Program-made: the position numbers and the translations under genes
Part shown: positions 23,518 to 32,759 of the stretch, one piece after another
Numbering within the stretch: position 1 is the stretch's first letter
Layout: each line of letters opens with the position of its first letter
Assembly (NCBI GenBank): GCA_958295775.1
Contig: CATQHC010000002.1
Span: 1-64,000 of the forward strand
Source of the DNA: Chloroflexota bacterium
Lineage (GTDB): Bacteria; Chloroflexota; UBA11872; VXOZ01
DNA: 64,000 nt
Reading direction: 5' to 3'
The notes under the pieces: generated by a model
What the model was told of the DNA's origin: nothing
The model's database searches: none
The model's input: the letters and a program-made list of their open reading frames with translations, nothing else

Positions 23518-23982
23518 CTACTGCTCTAGCAGTGGGTTGATCCCTCTTACATTCACGCCATAGTCATACACCAGGTCCCCTCCGGTCAGCCCCGAAACCG
23601 TAAGCAACGCAATGCCAATCAAGATGACGATCAGATACAGCGGCTTGGTACCGGCGTCCGCCTGACGCCGTCGGGAAAGCCACCGCCATACGGTTAGCGC
23701 AATGAATAGGCCGGTAACCGCAAAACTCCAGTTCTGATGTGTGGTTATCACATCGTGTAATTCCGTCTCTTCATAGGGAAAGTGGGCGATGAGCCCCGTA
23801 ACCGAAGAGATGAAGGCACTTAGAGTCCCAACCCAAAGCAAAACCCAGGTAGTGTGCTGCAGACTGGGACGAGGCTTGATAAATAGGATGAAACTGAGCG
23901 CCGCGCTCACGATGAGAAGCGCGATGGGGAAGTGAACCGAAATCGGGTGCAAGTCCTTGACGGTATCTGAGAGTAGGTCCAT
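23518..23982 (-). CDS. DUF2231-family membrane protein
   Basis: The 154-residue protein begins MDLLSDTVKDLHPISVHFPIALL, and the LHPxxVHFPIAL pattern is diagnostic of DUF2231. Four membrane helices follow (about 15-35, 46-66, 84-102 and 116-135), with a conserved His-containing loop (ELHDVITTHQNW) and a C-terminal GGDLVYDYGVNV motif. The family is found with redox and metal-handling genes and the conserved histidines hint at haem or metal binding; no reaction is established. An AAGGAA ribosome site precedes the ATG at 23982. It is convergent with the RND gene and has its own terminator. Confidence 0.88.
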   Translation of the reverse strand: MDLLSDTVKDLHPISVHFPIALLIVSAALSFILFIKPRPSLQHTTWVLLWVGTLSAFISSVTGLIAHFPYEETELHDVITTHQNWSFAVTGLFIALTVWRWLSRRRQADAGTKPLYLIVILIGIALLTVSGLTGGDLVYDYGVNVRGINPLLEQ

Positions 23983-24373
23983 TCGCTTATTCCTTGCTCA
24001 ATGTGTCCTTGGTTAATTCTTCAAGCTGCAATCTTTACGCCCTGCGGTGAGCACAGAGGCGTTCAGCCAGTATTCCTGCGGCTGCCTCCTATAGTTCTAC
24101 GGTACACGGTTCTGGTGCCACAGTGGAAATGGTATGCTACGCGTTCCCGCGCGTGCTCAATGCCGGGTGATAGCGTTTGCCGCGCATTGGGCCTTTGTAC
24201 ATTCTTCGCGCTAAGACTTGGCGCCTCTCGGTTGTGCGGTCGGCTAAGGCCACACGGCAAGGCAACCCCCGCCCTTCTTTAGCTTCCTCGCCTCTCTTCG
24301 AATTTCCTTGAACTTTCTTCAGTACGCTCGAATCAGAGGCGAACAGAAGTGTACGCAGCATTGGAGGTCTTAC
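23983..24373. other. Intergenic gap between divergent genes
   Basis: The gap lies between the DUF2231 gene (minus) and the secreted-protein gene (plus). A T/C-rich run at about 24276-24330 stands out. I see no gene, repeat or convincing promoter; open frames here are low quality. Confidence 0.4.
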
Positions 24374-25132
24374 ATGAGAAAAAAGCATTGGCTCATCGGC
24401 TTGTTTGCGCTGATGGCGTTGGTCATCGGGGTTGGCGCCGGTACCGCGCTGGCTCAAGAGGGTGGAAATGACGAGAAGAGTCCAATTCGGGGCGTGATAT
24501 CACGAGTTGCCAACATCCTGGGTCTGGATGAGCAACAAGTGCAGGATGCGTTCGACCAGGCGCAGCAGGAACTGCGTGACGAAAGATTCGAAGAGATGAT
24601 CGGCCAGAGGCTTGCAGACCTGGTTGAGAGCGGGCAGATCACCCAGGAGCAAGCGGATGAACTCCGCGAGTGGTACACTGCGCGTCCAGACTCATTCTGG
24701 CTCGCAGGTGGGACGCAACGTGGCAAGAATGGCTTCATGGATCGAGGACACACGGTCGGCGGCCGCGGCTTCTTCTCCGCCAAGGGGCAGAGCGGCGCAA
24801 TGACCGGCATGTCCGAGGAGAGACTGACGGCGTACCTGGATAGCTTGGTCGAGAGCGAGCAAATCACGCAGGCGCAGGCGGACGAGATCCGCAATCTCCA
24901 CAGTTCTCGGGTTCAGGGATTTGGTCGAAGTTTCGAGCGAGGCAAGGGCTTCGGTCGACAGCATGATCGCGGGCACTCCTACCAAAGGGGCTTCTTCAAC
25001 TTCAGGGGTTACGACTCAGGTAAGGACAAGACTGTCCCGGCAATGCCAACGACAGTCCCCGCTTCAGCAACGCCCACGACCGCTCCGGCCGCAACGCCAA
25101 CTGCTCCCGCAGATTCTACCGACGACAATTAA
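24374..25132 (+). CDS. Secreted protein with repeated LxxLVESGQITQxQADE motif
   Basis: The 252-residue product starts at ATG 24374 behind GGAGGT. Residues 1-27 are a Sec signal peptide ending TALAQE. Two similar helical units follow: one around ADLVESGQITQEQADELREW and one around DSLVESEQITQAQADEIRNL. Such units, as in DUF2680-like proteins, occur in exported bacterial proteins. The second half is rich in Gly, Phe, Arg and His, and the last 40 residues are a Pro/Thr/Ala linker with an acidic end. A cell-surface or envelope role is likely. A two-component system starts 370 bp downstream and may sense or control it; this is inferred from position only. Confidence 0.75.
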   Translation: MRKKHWLIGLFALMALVIGVGAGTALAQEGGNDEKSPIRGVISRVANILGLDEQQVQDAFDQAQQELRDERFEEMIGQRLADLVESGQITQEQADELREWYTARPDSFWLAGGTQRGKNGFMDRGHTVGGRGFFSAKGQSGAMTGMSEERLTAYLDSLVESEQITQAQADEIRNLHSSRVQGFGRSFERGKGFGRQHDRGHSYQRGFFNFRGYDSGKDKTVPAMPTTVPASATPTTAPAATPTAPADSTDDN

Positions 25133-25501
25133 ACAGAGGACCTGAAGCGCCACATCCCGCCTCAACTGGCCCTTTAGTTCCGAAACAGTCAGCAAGAGCC
25201 CCTGGCGAGACCGCAGTTGCAGTCCTTGCCAGGGGCACTGCCTTGGCGAATACCCTTCATAATTTCTTCAAGGTTCTGGGTATTCTTAAAACTAGAGGAG
25301 AGAAAGCTCGTTTGGGCATTTGAGCGCAAGGCCCACCGGGCGAACTTTGCCAATTGAGACTTTCTTGGAGACGGCTGCTTGTTGGCAGGCTCGGAGGGTT
25401 TGAGAGGTAAGGTATGGAACAAGTGGGAGTCCGGGCCGGTATAGTTCGTGCGATAGTGGTTGCAAGTAGACTATGCTGCTAAGTTACGGAGAGCACCAAG
25501 A
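25133..25501. other. Intergenic gap with a stem-loop
   Basis: An inverted repeat GCCCCTGGC/GCCAGGGGC (25198-25236) encloses a smaller one around CCGCAGTTGCAG. No T-run follows on either strand, so it is a weak terminator at best. The rest of the gap presumably carries the promoter of the two-component operon. No gene is called. Confidence 0.4.
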
Positions 25502-26188
25502 ATGGCGAGCACAGTACTAATCGTTGAAGATGATCCGGATACGGTGAGGCTTGTCAGCCTCTACCTGGAGCGCGACGGGCACAAAGTCCTGTCCGCGCAA
25601 GACGGCATCGGAGGCTTACGCCTGGCCAGAGAGGCACGACCCGATCTGGTGGTCTTGGACCTCATGCTCCCGAAGCTGAGCGGCATAGAGATTTGCCGAA
25701 CGCTGCGGCAGGAGTCCACGGTGCCAATCGTCATGATGACGGCGCGGGTCGAGGAAGAAGACCGCTTGAAAGGGCTGGACCTGGGCGCCGACGACTACGT
25801 CACCAAGCCCTTCAGTCCCAGGGAGCTCGCAGCCCGCATTCGAGCCGTGCTCCGCCGCACCGCCAAAGATGATCTGGAGCGCGGCCCGGCGGAAGTTGCC
25901 TTCGATGGTGTAACGGTAGATCTGCATCGCAGAAGGGTCTTTGTGGACGGTCAAAAGATTAAGCTCACACCGACCGAATTCAAGATCCTCGTAATGCTTA
26001 TCAAGGAACCGGAGCGGACTTTCTCGCGCGAACAGATCATAGACCGCGTGCTTGGGTTCGACTTTCAGGGCTTCGATCGGACCGTAGACGCCCATGTTGC
26101 CAACATCCGGCGCAAGCTCAGGCCGGCGAAAGGTCAGGATCACATTCAAACCGTGTATGGCGTGGGATATCGGTTCAGCAATGACTAG
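25502..26188 (+). CDS. Two-component response regulator, OmpR/PhoB family
   Basis: The 228-residue regulator has a receiver domain with the acidic pocket Asp10/Asp11, phosphoacceptor Asp53 in [10 protein letters not shown], and the switch lysine in [11 protein letters not shown]. The C-terminal half is an OmpR-type winged helix ([13 protein letters not shown] to [13 protein letters not shown] and [10 protein letters not shown]). When phosphorylated by its kinase it binds promoter DNA. The ATG at 25502 is chosen because it directly precedes the first strand STVLIVEDD; the frame to 25460 adds 14 unlike residues. The stop overlaps the kinase start by 8 bp, so the two are translated together. Confidence 0.93.
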   Translation: MASTVLIVEDDPDTVRLVSLYLERDGHKVLSAQDGIGGLRLAREARPDLVVLDLMLPKLSGIEICRTLRQESTVPIVMMTARVEEEDRLKGLDLGADDYVTKPFSPRELAARIRAVLRRTAKDDLERGPAEVAFDGVTVDLHRRRVFVDGQKIKLTPTEFKILVMLIKEPERTFSREQIIDRVLGFDFQGFDRTVDAHVANIRRKLRPAKGQDHIQTVYGVGYRFSND

Positions 26189-27602
26189 GTGGTTTCATAG
26201 CCTCCAGTTTCGGCTCATTGTCGGTTTCGCCTTCGTGCTCTTGCTGGCGCTGGCCACGGTTGGCATCTATGGCAATCTTGCTGCGCAGCGGGAAGTACAA
26301 GACTTGCGCCATGCCGCGGATGAAGCCCTATTTGCCAGGATTCACGAAGCTCTCACAGAGTACTACACAACCGGAGGCAATTGGAGCGGTGTTGCAGGTA
26401 CGGTAGAGCGGGTCAGCTATCTGACCGGGCGGGATATCACACTCCTCGATAGGGATGGCAATGTCCTCTTTGCGACCACGCAGTCGGGCAATGGCGAACG
26501 CCAGCGCAAAGATCGAGACTACACGTCGTCTCGCATAGTTGTGGCTGAAAACCACGTCGGCTCTGTTCTGATCGGTCCCGCAGCCTCGCGGCGGACATTC
26601 AGACCATACAGAGGACCTGATCGGTTTCCCATCCCAGAGGGGACTCCGGGCGAGATTCACGAGCCGTCGCTGCGGCGCTTCACCGATACCGCGTTCCGTT
26701 CGCTGCTGTGGTCGGGTCTGGTTGCGGGTGTGGGCGGCATCGTGCTCGTCTCTTTGTTGTCGCGCAGGCTGCTCAGATCGGTCCACAGGTTGACAGATGC
26801 CGCGCAAAAACTGGGGAAAGGGGACCTATCGCAAAGGGTCGCCGTCTCAGGACGCGACGAAATTGGTGAGTTGACCAGCACCTTCAATGCCATGGCTGAG
26901 GGCCTTGAGAGCGCAGAACGCCAGCGCCGCAACATGGTCGCTGACGTGGCGCATGAACTCCGTACGCCCCTGACGAATATCCGCGGCTACATCGAAGCCG
27001 TGAGAGATGGTGTCCTGGAAGCGGACGAAACCACGATTGCCAGTATCCACCAGCAAACGATGTACCTTTCAAAACTCATTGACGACTTGCGGCTGCTTGC
27101 AGAGACTGAGGCTGCCGACTTCCAGCTTGACCTCGAACCGGCGTTCCTGGCTGAAGTGGTCCTGCGGTCGGTGGAAGGGTTTCGCCAGCAGGCGCAGTCT
27201 AACGGAATTGAATTGACATGCGACCCTGGGTCCGATCCGGCAACTCCGGTAAATCAGGTGAAAGTTGACCGCACCCGCATTGAGCAGGTCATGAACAACC
27301 TGCTGCAGAATGCAGTCGAGCACACGCCTGCCGGAGGCCGCATCGACATTTCTGTGCAAGAGGCTCAAGAGACTATCTCTGTGATTGTTGCAGACACCGG
27401 TGAAGGAATTGCCGACGAACACCTTCCTCACGTGTTTGATCGGCTCTATCGCGTCGATCCTTCACGCACCCGCAGCACCGGCGGCGTGGGACTCGGCTTG
27501 ACCATCGCGAAACAGTTAGTCGAGGCGCACGGCGGCACAATCAGCGCAGAGAGCACCCTTGGTGAAGGCAGCAGGTTTACGTTCACCTTGCCCACTGCAT
27601 GA
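26181..27602 (+). CDS. Sensor histidine kinase
   Basis: The 473-residue kinase starts at ATG 26181 inside the end of the regulator gene. TM1 is about 10-30, a sensor domain of some 140 residues follows outside the membrane, and TM2 is about 174-194. HAMP is about 195-247 and HisKA has His258 in [12 protein letters not shown]. The ATPase domain has the N-box [18 protein letters not shown], and [18 protein letters not shown]. All catalytic motifs are intact. The extracytoplasmic domain has no clear family, so the stimulus is unknown. It phosphorylates the regulator encoded at 25502. Confidence 0.93.
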   Translation: MTRWFHSLQFRLIVGFAFVLLLALATVGIYGNLAAQREVQDLRHAADEALFARIHEALTEYYTTGGNWSGVAGTVERVSYLTGRDITLLDRDGNVLFATTQSGNGERQRKDRDYTSSRIVVAENHVGSVLIGPAASRRTFRPYRGPDRFPIPEGTPGEIHEPSLRRFTDTAFRSLLWSGLVAGVGGIVLVSLLSRRLLRSVHRLTDAAQKLGKGDLSQRVAVSGRDEIGELTSTFNAMAEGLESAERQRRNMVADVAHELRTPLTNIRGYIEAVRDGVLEADETTIASIHQQTMYLSKLIDDLRLLAETEAADFQLDLEPAFLAEVVLRSVEGFRQQAQSNGIELTCDPGSDPATPVNQVKVDRTRIEQVMNNLLQNAVEHTPAGGRIDISVQEAQETISVIVADTGEGIADEHLPHVFDRLYRVDPSRTRSTGGVGLGLTIAKQLVEAHGGTISAESTLGEGSRFTFTLPTA

Positions 27603-27945
27603 ATCGGCACTTCAGCCGCGTGGCGCACTGATTCTTGGCTGCTAAAGCCGACTGCGCGGAGACTTTCCAAGCAAGCACAGCTTGTCTTCCTTGTTCCAGG
27701 CCACAGCATCTCTGAGCGTGTCGGGCAGACCACAACCGCTGCAAGACTGCTCCCTCGCATTCGTTTCAATCTGAATGCGCAAGCCCTTGCCACATCCCGC
27801 AGAGAGAACTGCGATCGGCAAATCTTACACACAGCGAGGCGCAGCAGCATGCACGTATTGTCTTGACAACATTTACATAACAATAGATACTCGAAGAAGG
27901 GGGATCCCAATTTGGGAGAAACATGTGCGAATCAGGAGGTGCCGC
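27603..27945. other. Intergenic gap with a candidate promoter
   Basis: TTGACA at 27863-27868, then TAGATA 15 bp later (or GATACT at 17 bp), is a possible promoter about 50 bp before the lipoprotein ATG. The small palindrome TCCCAA-T-TTGGGA sits at 27905-27917, between it and the start. No gene or dispersed repeat is evident in the rest. Confidence 0.35.
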
Positions 27946-29433
27946 ATGCAAGCGGAAAGACCATTCATTTCGCTATGGCCGCAGACTTCGGCGGAGCCGC
28001 AGACTTCGGCGGAGCCTCATACCACGGACCAGCCGCGGGCGTCGGCGGGGGCACTCTCCAGAAGAGTAGTGCTTGGCCGCGCGATGATTGGCGTGCAGGT
28101 ACTGCTCCTGGCTGCTTGCGGCGGCGATAACGAGGACGACGTGGAGCAACCGCGCGCCCAGCCGACCGCGCCGCAGGCCTCTGTGCCAAAAGTCGCACGA
28201 GATCCGGTGACGCTGCGGCTTGCCGCCGTGCTCGATCGGCACGGCAATTCCGTCGGCGATGCCATCGAGCGCTGGAACGAGGGCGGGGTCTCGGGCGCTC
28301 CTGAAGATGTCCGGCTACAACGCGTCAAGATTGGCATCGAGTGGTCGTACGACCTGATGGAACTCACGGAACGTGCGCAGACCGAAGTGGCGACAATCCT
28401 GAGCGAGCAAGAGTCTGCCGGCATACCGCCGGACCTGCTCATGGTCAACACGTTCTTTGATTTCCCTTGGGTCTTTCGGAGCGGTCTGGTGCAGCCGCTC
28501 GACCGGTTCCTGCAGCAAGATCGCACCGAACCGTTAGGGAAGTTTCTCCCCGCATCGCTCGAGTTGGTGCGCTATCAAAGCCAGACGATGGCGCTGCCGG
28601 TTGCCCTGGACGTAGGCGTGGCACGGTACAATCCTAAGCACTTCTCCAGTGCCGGCATTCCCCTGCCGGACAAGGGCTGGAGCCGTGAGCAATTCATCGC
28701 TGCTGCCCAGCAGCTTACCAAGGATACCGATAGCGACGGGAATGTGGATGCGTGGGGATTCTATCCGGCGAAATTGTTTTCAGGCTGGTTGCCGTTCGTG
28801 TTGCAGGAGCTGGACGAAGACGTGATAAACCTCGATACCGGCGCAGTGCGCCTGACGGACTCCGCGGCGCTACGCGGCCTTCAGTTCTGGGATGAATTGG
28901 GGCGCGTACATGGCATCATGCCGCATGGCTCAACCGTGACCGCGGGCCACTTTGATGCGGACTTCACCACTTTGTTATCCGGCATGCTCTTCTGGATATA
29001 TCTACCTCCCAGCAACATGCTGCCGGGCCAACAAGCCCCGCTGCCGGCCGGGCCCCGGGACGTGACGCCGCTCGCGGTCTCGCAGGCAGTGGCAATCCCT
29101 ACCGTTGCGCGCGATGCCGCCCTTTCCTACGAGGTGTTGCGGCCGTTTGCCCTTCACCTTGGCGAGCACCTCCTCATGCCGCCCGTTATTGCGGGACAGC
29201 AGCACATTGAGAAACCCTCTACTGAATACTTGGAACTCATGCTGCCTCCCCAGGACAGGGAGCTCGTGTTTCATCTGCTTGATACCGCCCGGGCATCACC
29301 GTTGGCGACCAGCCTCGTGATGACGATTCGGCTATTTGAACGGCTGACGCTGCCGCTGGCGCGTGGTGAGGTAGGCGTGGAACAGGCCGCGCAGCAGGCG
29401 CAAGACTGGCTGGAATCCTACGTGAAGGAGTGA
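27946..29433 (+). CDS. ABC-type solute-binding lipoprotein, full-length paralogue of the 17446 gene
   Basis: The 495-residue protein starts at ATG 27946 behind AGGAGGT. An unusual N-terminal extension of about 36 residues contains the duplicated hexapeptide TSAEPQ/TSAEPH, encoded by an 18-bp DNA repeat. Then comes SRRVVLGRAMIGVQVLLLAACGG, with an Arg pair at 39-40 and lipobox Cys58. The remaining 430 residues look like a family-1 solute-binding protein, with TDSDGNVDAWGFYP and a C-terminal helical end LESYVKE. The twin-arginine motif so far from the N terminus is odd; a start nearer residue 36 is conceivable but has no better ribosome site. No permease genes are adjacent. The preceding two-component system could regulate it. 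Confidence 0.8.
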   Translation: MQAERPFISLWPQTSAEPQTSAEPHTTDQPRASAGALSRRVVLGRAMIGVQVLLLAACGGDNEDDVEQPRAQPTAPQASVPKVARDPVTLRLAAVLDRHGNSVGDAIERWNEGGVSGAPEDVRLQRVKIGIEWSYDLMELTERAQTEVATILSEQESAGIPPDLLMVNTFFDFPWVFRSGLVQPLDRFLQQDRTEPLGKFLPASLELVRYQSQTMALPVALDVGVARYNPKHFSSAGIPLPDKGWSREQFIAAAQQLTKDTDSDGNVDAWGFYPAKLFSGWLPFVLQELDEDVINLDTGAVRLTDSAALRGLQFWDELGRVHGIMPHGSTVTAGHFDADFTTLLSGMLFWIYLPPSNMLPGQQAPLPAGPRDVTPLAVSQAVAIPTVARDAALSYEVLRPFALHLGEHLLMPPVIAGQQHIEKPSTEYLELMLPPQDRELVFHLLDTARASPLATSLVMTIRLFERLTLPLARGEVGVEQAAQQAQDWLESYVKE

Positions 29434-29541
29434 TCCTATTTATTCCTATTTCTGAGTGCGAAACTTAGCGACTCTTGTGGAGATGGGGTAGGATAAGCAC
29501 AGAATAGGTGCAGTGGAAAGACTGCGAGGAGGTCGCGTAAC

Positions 29542-31053
29542 ATGCGTGATTTCAATAGGCGAGAGCTCGTAGCGGCAACCGAAGACGATGTCTTGATCAT
29601 GGTCGCGGATGTCCGCTCGACTCTGATCGCAGGATTTGTAGCGGGTATAGGTGTATTAAGTGCCTTTATTGGCCTGGCCGTGGTTCTTGCCAGCCTATGG
29701 GAGCTCTTGCGCCCCTTTTACTTTGGCATACTCATTGCCGTCGTGGGGCTTGTGATCTTTGTTGCATTCCTTGGCATCACGGGCTTCTTCATTCCAGAAT
29801 TGCTGTCGGCGAGGGTGGTTGGAATCTTCCTTGTCGTGATGCTTGTGCTGGCTTTTGCCGTGGCGTCGTTGACGGCAGATACCACGGGCTCTACCGTGTT
29901 GACAAACGCCGGCGAACTCTTGCTTAGTATGGCGCTCGGCATTCCGGTCCTCATCGGTCGTCTTTGGGTTGTCGTGATCGCGGGAGGAATTCTTGGGACT
30001 CTGGTGGCTGCGGTCCAACGGAACGCACTGCAACACGAGAAGCGGATGCGCCTCTACTTTACGTCGATTTTCACGCTGGATGTCGAACCTCACACCTTCC
30101 TCGCAATCATGGGTGGCAATGTGCTGGCGATTAGCGCGATCACTGCTGCCTTTTCGCCGCCGCTCAATGCCGGTCTCGCGGCCTCCGTGGTGTTAACGCC
30201 CGTGTGGGTGCAGGCCGGCTTTCTCTTCCAGACGTATTGGCGTCCGCTCATGCTGCGCGTGCTTGACCGTCGCGTAGGCCAAAGCGTCTGGTTTAGGCGG
30301 AACATCGGCTTGATGGAACTGCTGCAAGGCGAAGACTCGGATCTCACGGGCGCTACCTTCATGTCGGCTGGCGTGGATTCGGAAAGAATGGTGGCGCGGG
30401 TAAAAGGGTACTTCCGACACCCGGACCAGATGAGGCGAGTGCAAGATAGCGCCATGCGCATTCGGGGGCTGACAGCGGTTGAGGTGGAAGACCTCGCCGT
30501 CAAAGAAGCCGAGGAGGATTTGGCGCGTGAAGACTCAGATGTCGTCGGTTTGCGGTGTCCACGCTGCCGGGCTGCAGTAACCGACGGGCGCTTGTTCTGT
30601 TCAGAGTGCAAGACGTTTGTACAGAATGAAGACCTTGGCCACCGGGCCCATTTGTTCCCGCGTTTTCTTGCAGCGTTATTGGACTTCGGCGTGCCGGCAG
30701 GGCTCATACTACTGTTCGGACTGACTGGCTTCAATCCGGCGGATGGCTACAATTTTCTCACCGTCTTCTGGCAGTTCCTCTTCATGCCCATTGTCTACGG
30801 CGTGTTTTTCATCTCATTCTTAAGTCGCGGCACCACGCCTGGCAAGTCGCTGTTTGGCCTGGAAGTGGTCCAGTTGCGACAACAAAAGTACCCTGATTTC
30901 AAGACCATGTTACGGCGCGAGATCGTTGGCAAGTTCGTGAGCGGCCTGCCTCTCACCTACGGCTTCATTTCGGCACTATGGGATAAGAACGCTCAGACCT
31001 GGCACGACAAGATGGTAGGCACGGTCGTCGTGCGCGATCCTGACGTGTGGTAG
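29542..31053 (+). CDS. RDD-domain membrane protein with a zinc ribbon
   Basis: This 503-residue protein has an N-terminal block of seven or so hydrophobic helices (about 25-250), then a soluble region of some 100 residues. A zinc ribbon follows, CPRC and CSEC separated by 13 residues (about 346-365), and then a C-terminal RDD domain: FPRFLAALLDFGVPAGL, a second helix, and RGTTPGKSLFGLEVV. RDD domains are membrane modules of uncertain function, some linked to ion exchange. The combination of a polytopic N terminus, ribbon and RDD is not one I recognise as a named family. The ATG at 29542 follows GAGGAGGTCGCG. It lies 108 bp after the lipoprotein gene. Confidence 0.75.
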   Translation: MRDFNRRELVAATEDDVLIMVADVRSTLIAGFVAGIGVLSAFIGLAVVLASLWELLRPFYFGILIAVVGLVIFVAFLGITGFFIPELLSARVVGIFLVVMLVLAFAVASLTADTTGSTVLTNAGELLLSMALGIPVLIGRLWVVVIAGGILGTLVAAVQRNALQHEKRMRLYFTSIFTLDVEPHTFLAIMGGNVLAISAITAAFSPPLNAGLAASVVLTPVWVQAGFLFQTYWRPLMLRVLDRRVGQSVWFRRNIGLMELLQGEDSDLTGATFMSAGVDSERMVARVKGYFRHPDQMRRVQDSAMRIRGLTAVEVEDLAVKEAEEDLAREDSDVVGLRCPRCRAAVTDGRLFCSECKTFVQNEDLGHRAHLFPRFLAALLDFGVPAGLILLFGLTGFNPADGYNFLTVFWQFLFMPIVYGVFFISFLSRGTTPGKSLFGLEVVQLRQQKYPDFKTMLRREIVGKFVSGLPLTYGFISALWDKNAQTWHDKMVGTVVVRDPDVW

Positions 31054-31331
31054 GGAACAGCTAGGTTGGGATTGACTTCAGCCACCTCAGCGGTGGTGGA
31101 GTTGGTTAAAAGTCCGGCAGACAATCCATGCGGCACTGACATGCAAGCCCGCCCTATAGGAGATGCCCGCGCGCAGACATCCGGCGCCAGAGCGAGAGTT
31201 GGCCCGTTCTGTAGTAGATTGCGGCCCTTTGCGGGGCTGAAGGCGCAGGCAATTGCGCTTGCGTCGGGCAGTGAGATGCGTCAAAATTAATGCAGGTCAA
31301 GTGTGACAAAGCGAGGTAAACAAGGCACACA

Positions 31332-32444
31332 ATGATCCCCCGACGGAACTCCAAACAGCTAAAAATTGGCGACGTAACAATTGGCGGCGGCGCGCCAATT
31401 CGTGTGCAATCCATGACCACGGCGTTCACGAGAGACGTGGAAGCGAGCGTCGCCGAGATTCTCCGTCTGGCAGAAGCCGGGTGCGAGATTGTGCGCGTGG
31501 CCGTGCCCCACAAAGAAGATGCCGACGCGCTGCCGGAAATTCGCAAACGCTCGCCGATTCCGGTGATTGCCGACATTCACTTCGACTACCGCCTGGCCTT
31601 GCGCGCCTTGGAGGCCGGTGTGGACGGGCTCCGCTTGAACCCCGGCAACATCGGCAGCAAAGAGAAGACCCGCATGGTGGTGAAAGAGGCCAAGGACCGC
31701 CGGGTGCCGATGCGTATAGGCGTCAATGTGGGCTCGCTGGAATCACGCCTTATTCCCGAACTGATGATGCTCGAAGGTGACGAGAAAGTCGACAAGACGG
31801 CGGCAGCGATGGTGGAGTCCGCCCTCGACCACGTCAAGATTCTGGAAGACATGGACTTTACCGACATCAAAATCTCGCTCAAGGCATCGGATGTGCCGAC
31901 GACAATCCTCGCCTACCAGCTTATTGCCGACCGCGTCGAATATCCGCTCCACCTCGGCATCACCGAGGCAGGCACACCCAAGGCCGGTATGGTCAAGAGC
32001 GCCGTGGGGCTGGGCGTCCTGCTGTACCAGGGCATTGGCGATACGTTGCGGGTCTCGTTGGCGGCAGATTCGACGGAAGAAATATTCGCGGGATATGAGA
32101 TTCTCAAGTCACTGGGACTCCGCGAACACGGCCCCACGCTGATTGCGTGTCCTACCTGCGGCCGCTGTGAGATTGAGCTCATTGAGTTGGCCGAACGGGT
32201 TGAGAGCTTCCTGCAGAGCGTCAAAGAACCGGTGAAGGTCGCCGTGATGGGCTGTGTGGTGAATGGCCCGGGCGAGGCGCGCGACGCCGACGTCGGCATC
32301 GCCGGCGGCCGCGGCAAGGGGGCGCTCTTCCGCAAAGGCAAGCCCGTACGCAGTTGCCGGGAGGACGAACTCTTCGATCTGCTCATCGAGGAAGTCGAGG
32401 AGATCGTGGCGCAGAAGCAGGCAGAGCGGGCTGTTGCTACGTAG
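31332..32444 (+). CDS. ispG: 4-hydroxy-3-methylbut-2-enyl diphosphate synthase (IspG/GcpE)
   Basis: The 370-residue protein has the IspG TIM-barrel, with IGGGAPIRVQSMTT, ADIHFDYRLAL, LRLNPGNIG and GVNVGSLE. The iron-sulfur domain has ACPTCGRC and a third cysteine in MGCVVNGPGEA, which bind the 4Fe-4S cluster. It converts 2-C-methyl-D-erythritol 2,4-cyclodiphosphate to HMBPP in the penultimate step of the MEP isoprenoid pathway, in the cytosol. Length is normal for the compact bacterial type. ATG 31332 is the only start that precedes the conserved N terminus. A degraded small gene follows 20 bp downstream. No other MEP-pathway gene is in the window. Confidence 0.97.
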   Translation: MIPRRNSKQLKIGDVTIGGGAPIRVQSMTTAFTRDVEASVAEILRLAEAGCEIVRVAVPHKEDADALPEIRKRSPIPVIADIHFDYRLALRALEAGVDGLRLNPGNIGSKEKTRMVVKEAKDRRVPMRIGVNVGSLESRLIPELMMLEGDEKVDKTAAAMVESALDHVKILEDMDFTDIKISLKASDVPTTILAYQLIADRVEYPLHLGITEAGTPKAGMVKSAVGLGVLLYQGIGDTLRVSLAADSTEEIFAGYEILKSLGLREHGPTLIACPTCGRCEIELIELAERVESFLQSVKEPVKVAVMGCVVNGPGEARDADVGIAGGRGKGALFRKGKPVRSCREDELFDLLIEEVEEIVAQKQAERAVAT

Positions 32445-32464
32445 GCAGGGAGAAGCATCGAGTG

Positions 32465-32690
32465 ATGGCAGCCATAGATACGCCCAAGGCATTCGAGCGT
32501 CTGACTGCAGCGGGCTTCGACAGGGAGAAGGCGGAGGCCATATTCGATCCACAGGGCGAAATAGGGGATTCATTGGCTACCAGGTCCCACCTGCGGACTG
32601 GAACAAAGAATGACTATCCGGCTTGGCGAGCTTGTCGCTGCGGGAGTGGCAGTGTTGGCTGTCTTGAAGTTATCCATGCGATATGAGTGA
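32465..32690 (+). pseudogene. Deleted remnant of a DUF1640-like coiled-coil membrane protein
   Basis: The frame from ATG 32465 reads MAAIDTPKAFERLTAAGFDREKAEAI, a typical opening of small DUF1640-like proteins. About 30 residues later the frame is wrong. In another frame, from 32610, the sequence MTIRLGELVAAGVAVLAVL matches the C-terminal membrane anchor of the same family, ending at TGA 32688. The coiled-coil middle, normally 40-80 residues, is missing. An internal deletion with a frameshift is the simplest explanation. Confidence 0.65.
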
Positions 32691-32759
32691 CAAATCGGGA
32701 GCACTTTTTGACCCGGTTTGTAACTAGACTTCTGTAGGAAAGTGGTGAGGACGTGTGAC

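Noticed and set aside
25189-25422. Minus-strand frame ending in a Cys-rich peptide (KDCNCGLARGSC), possible small toxin or RiPP precursor
   Set aside because: The Cys-rich end lies inside a DNA stem-loop that explains the composition; there is no ribosome site, partner enzyme or homology that I recognise.
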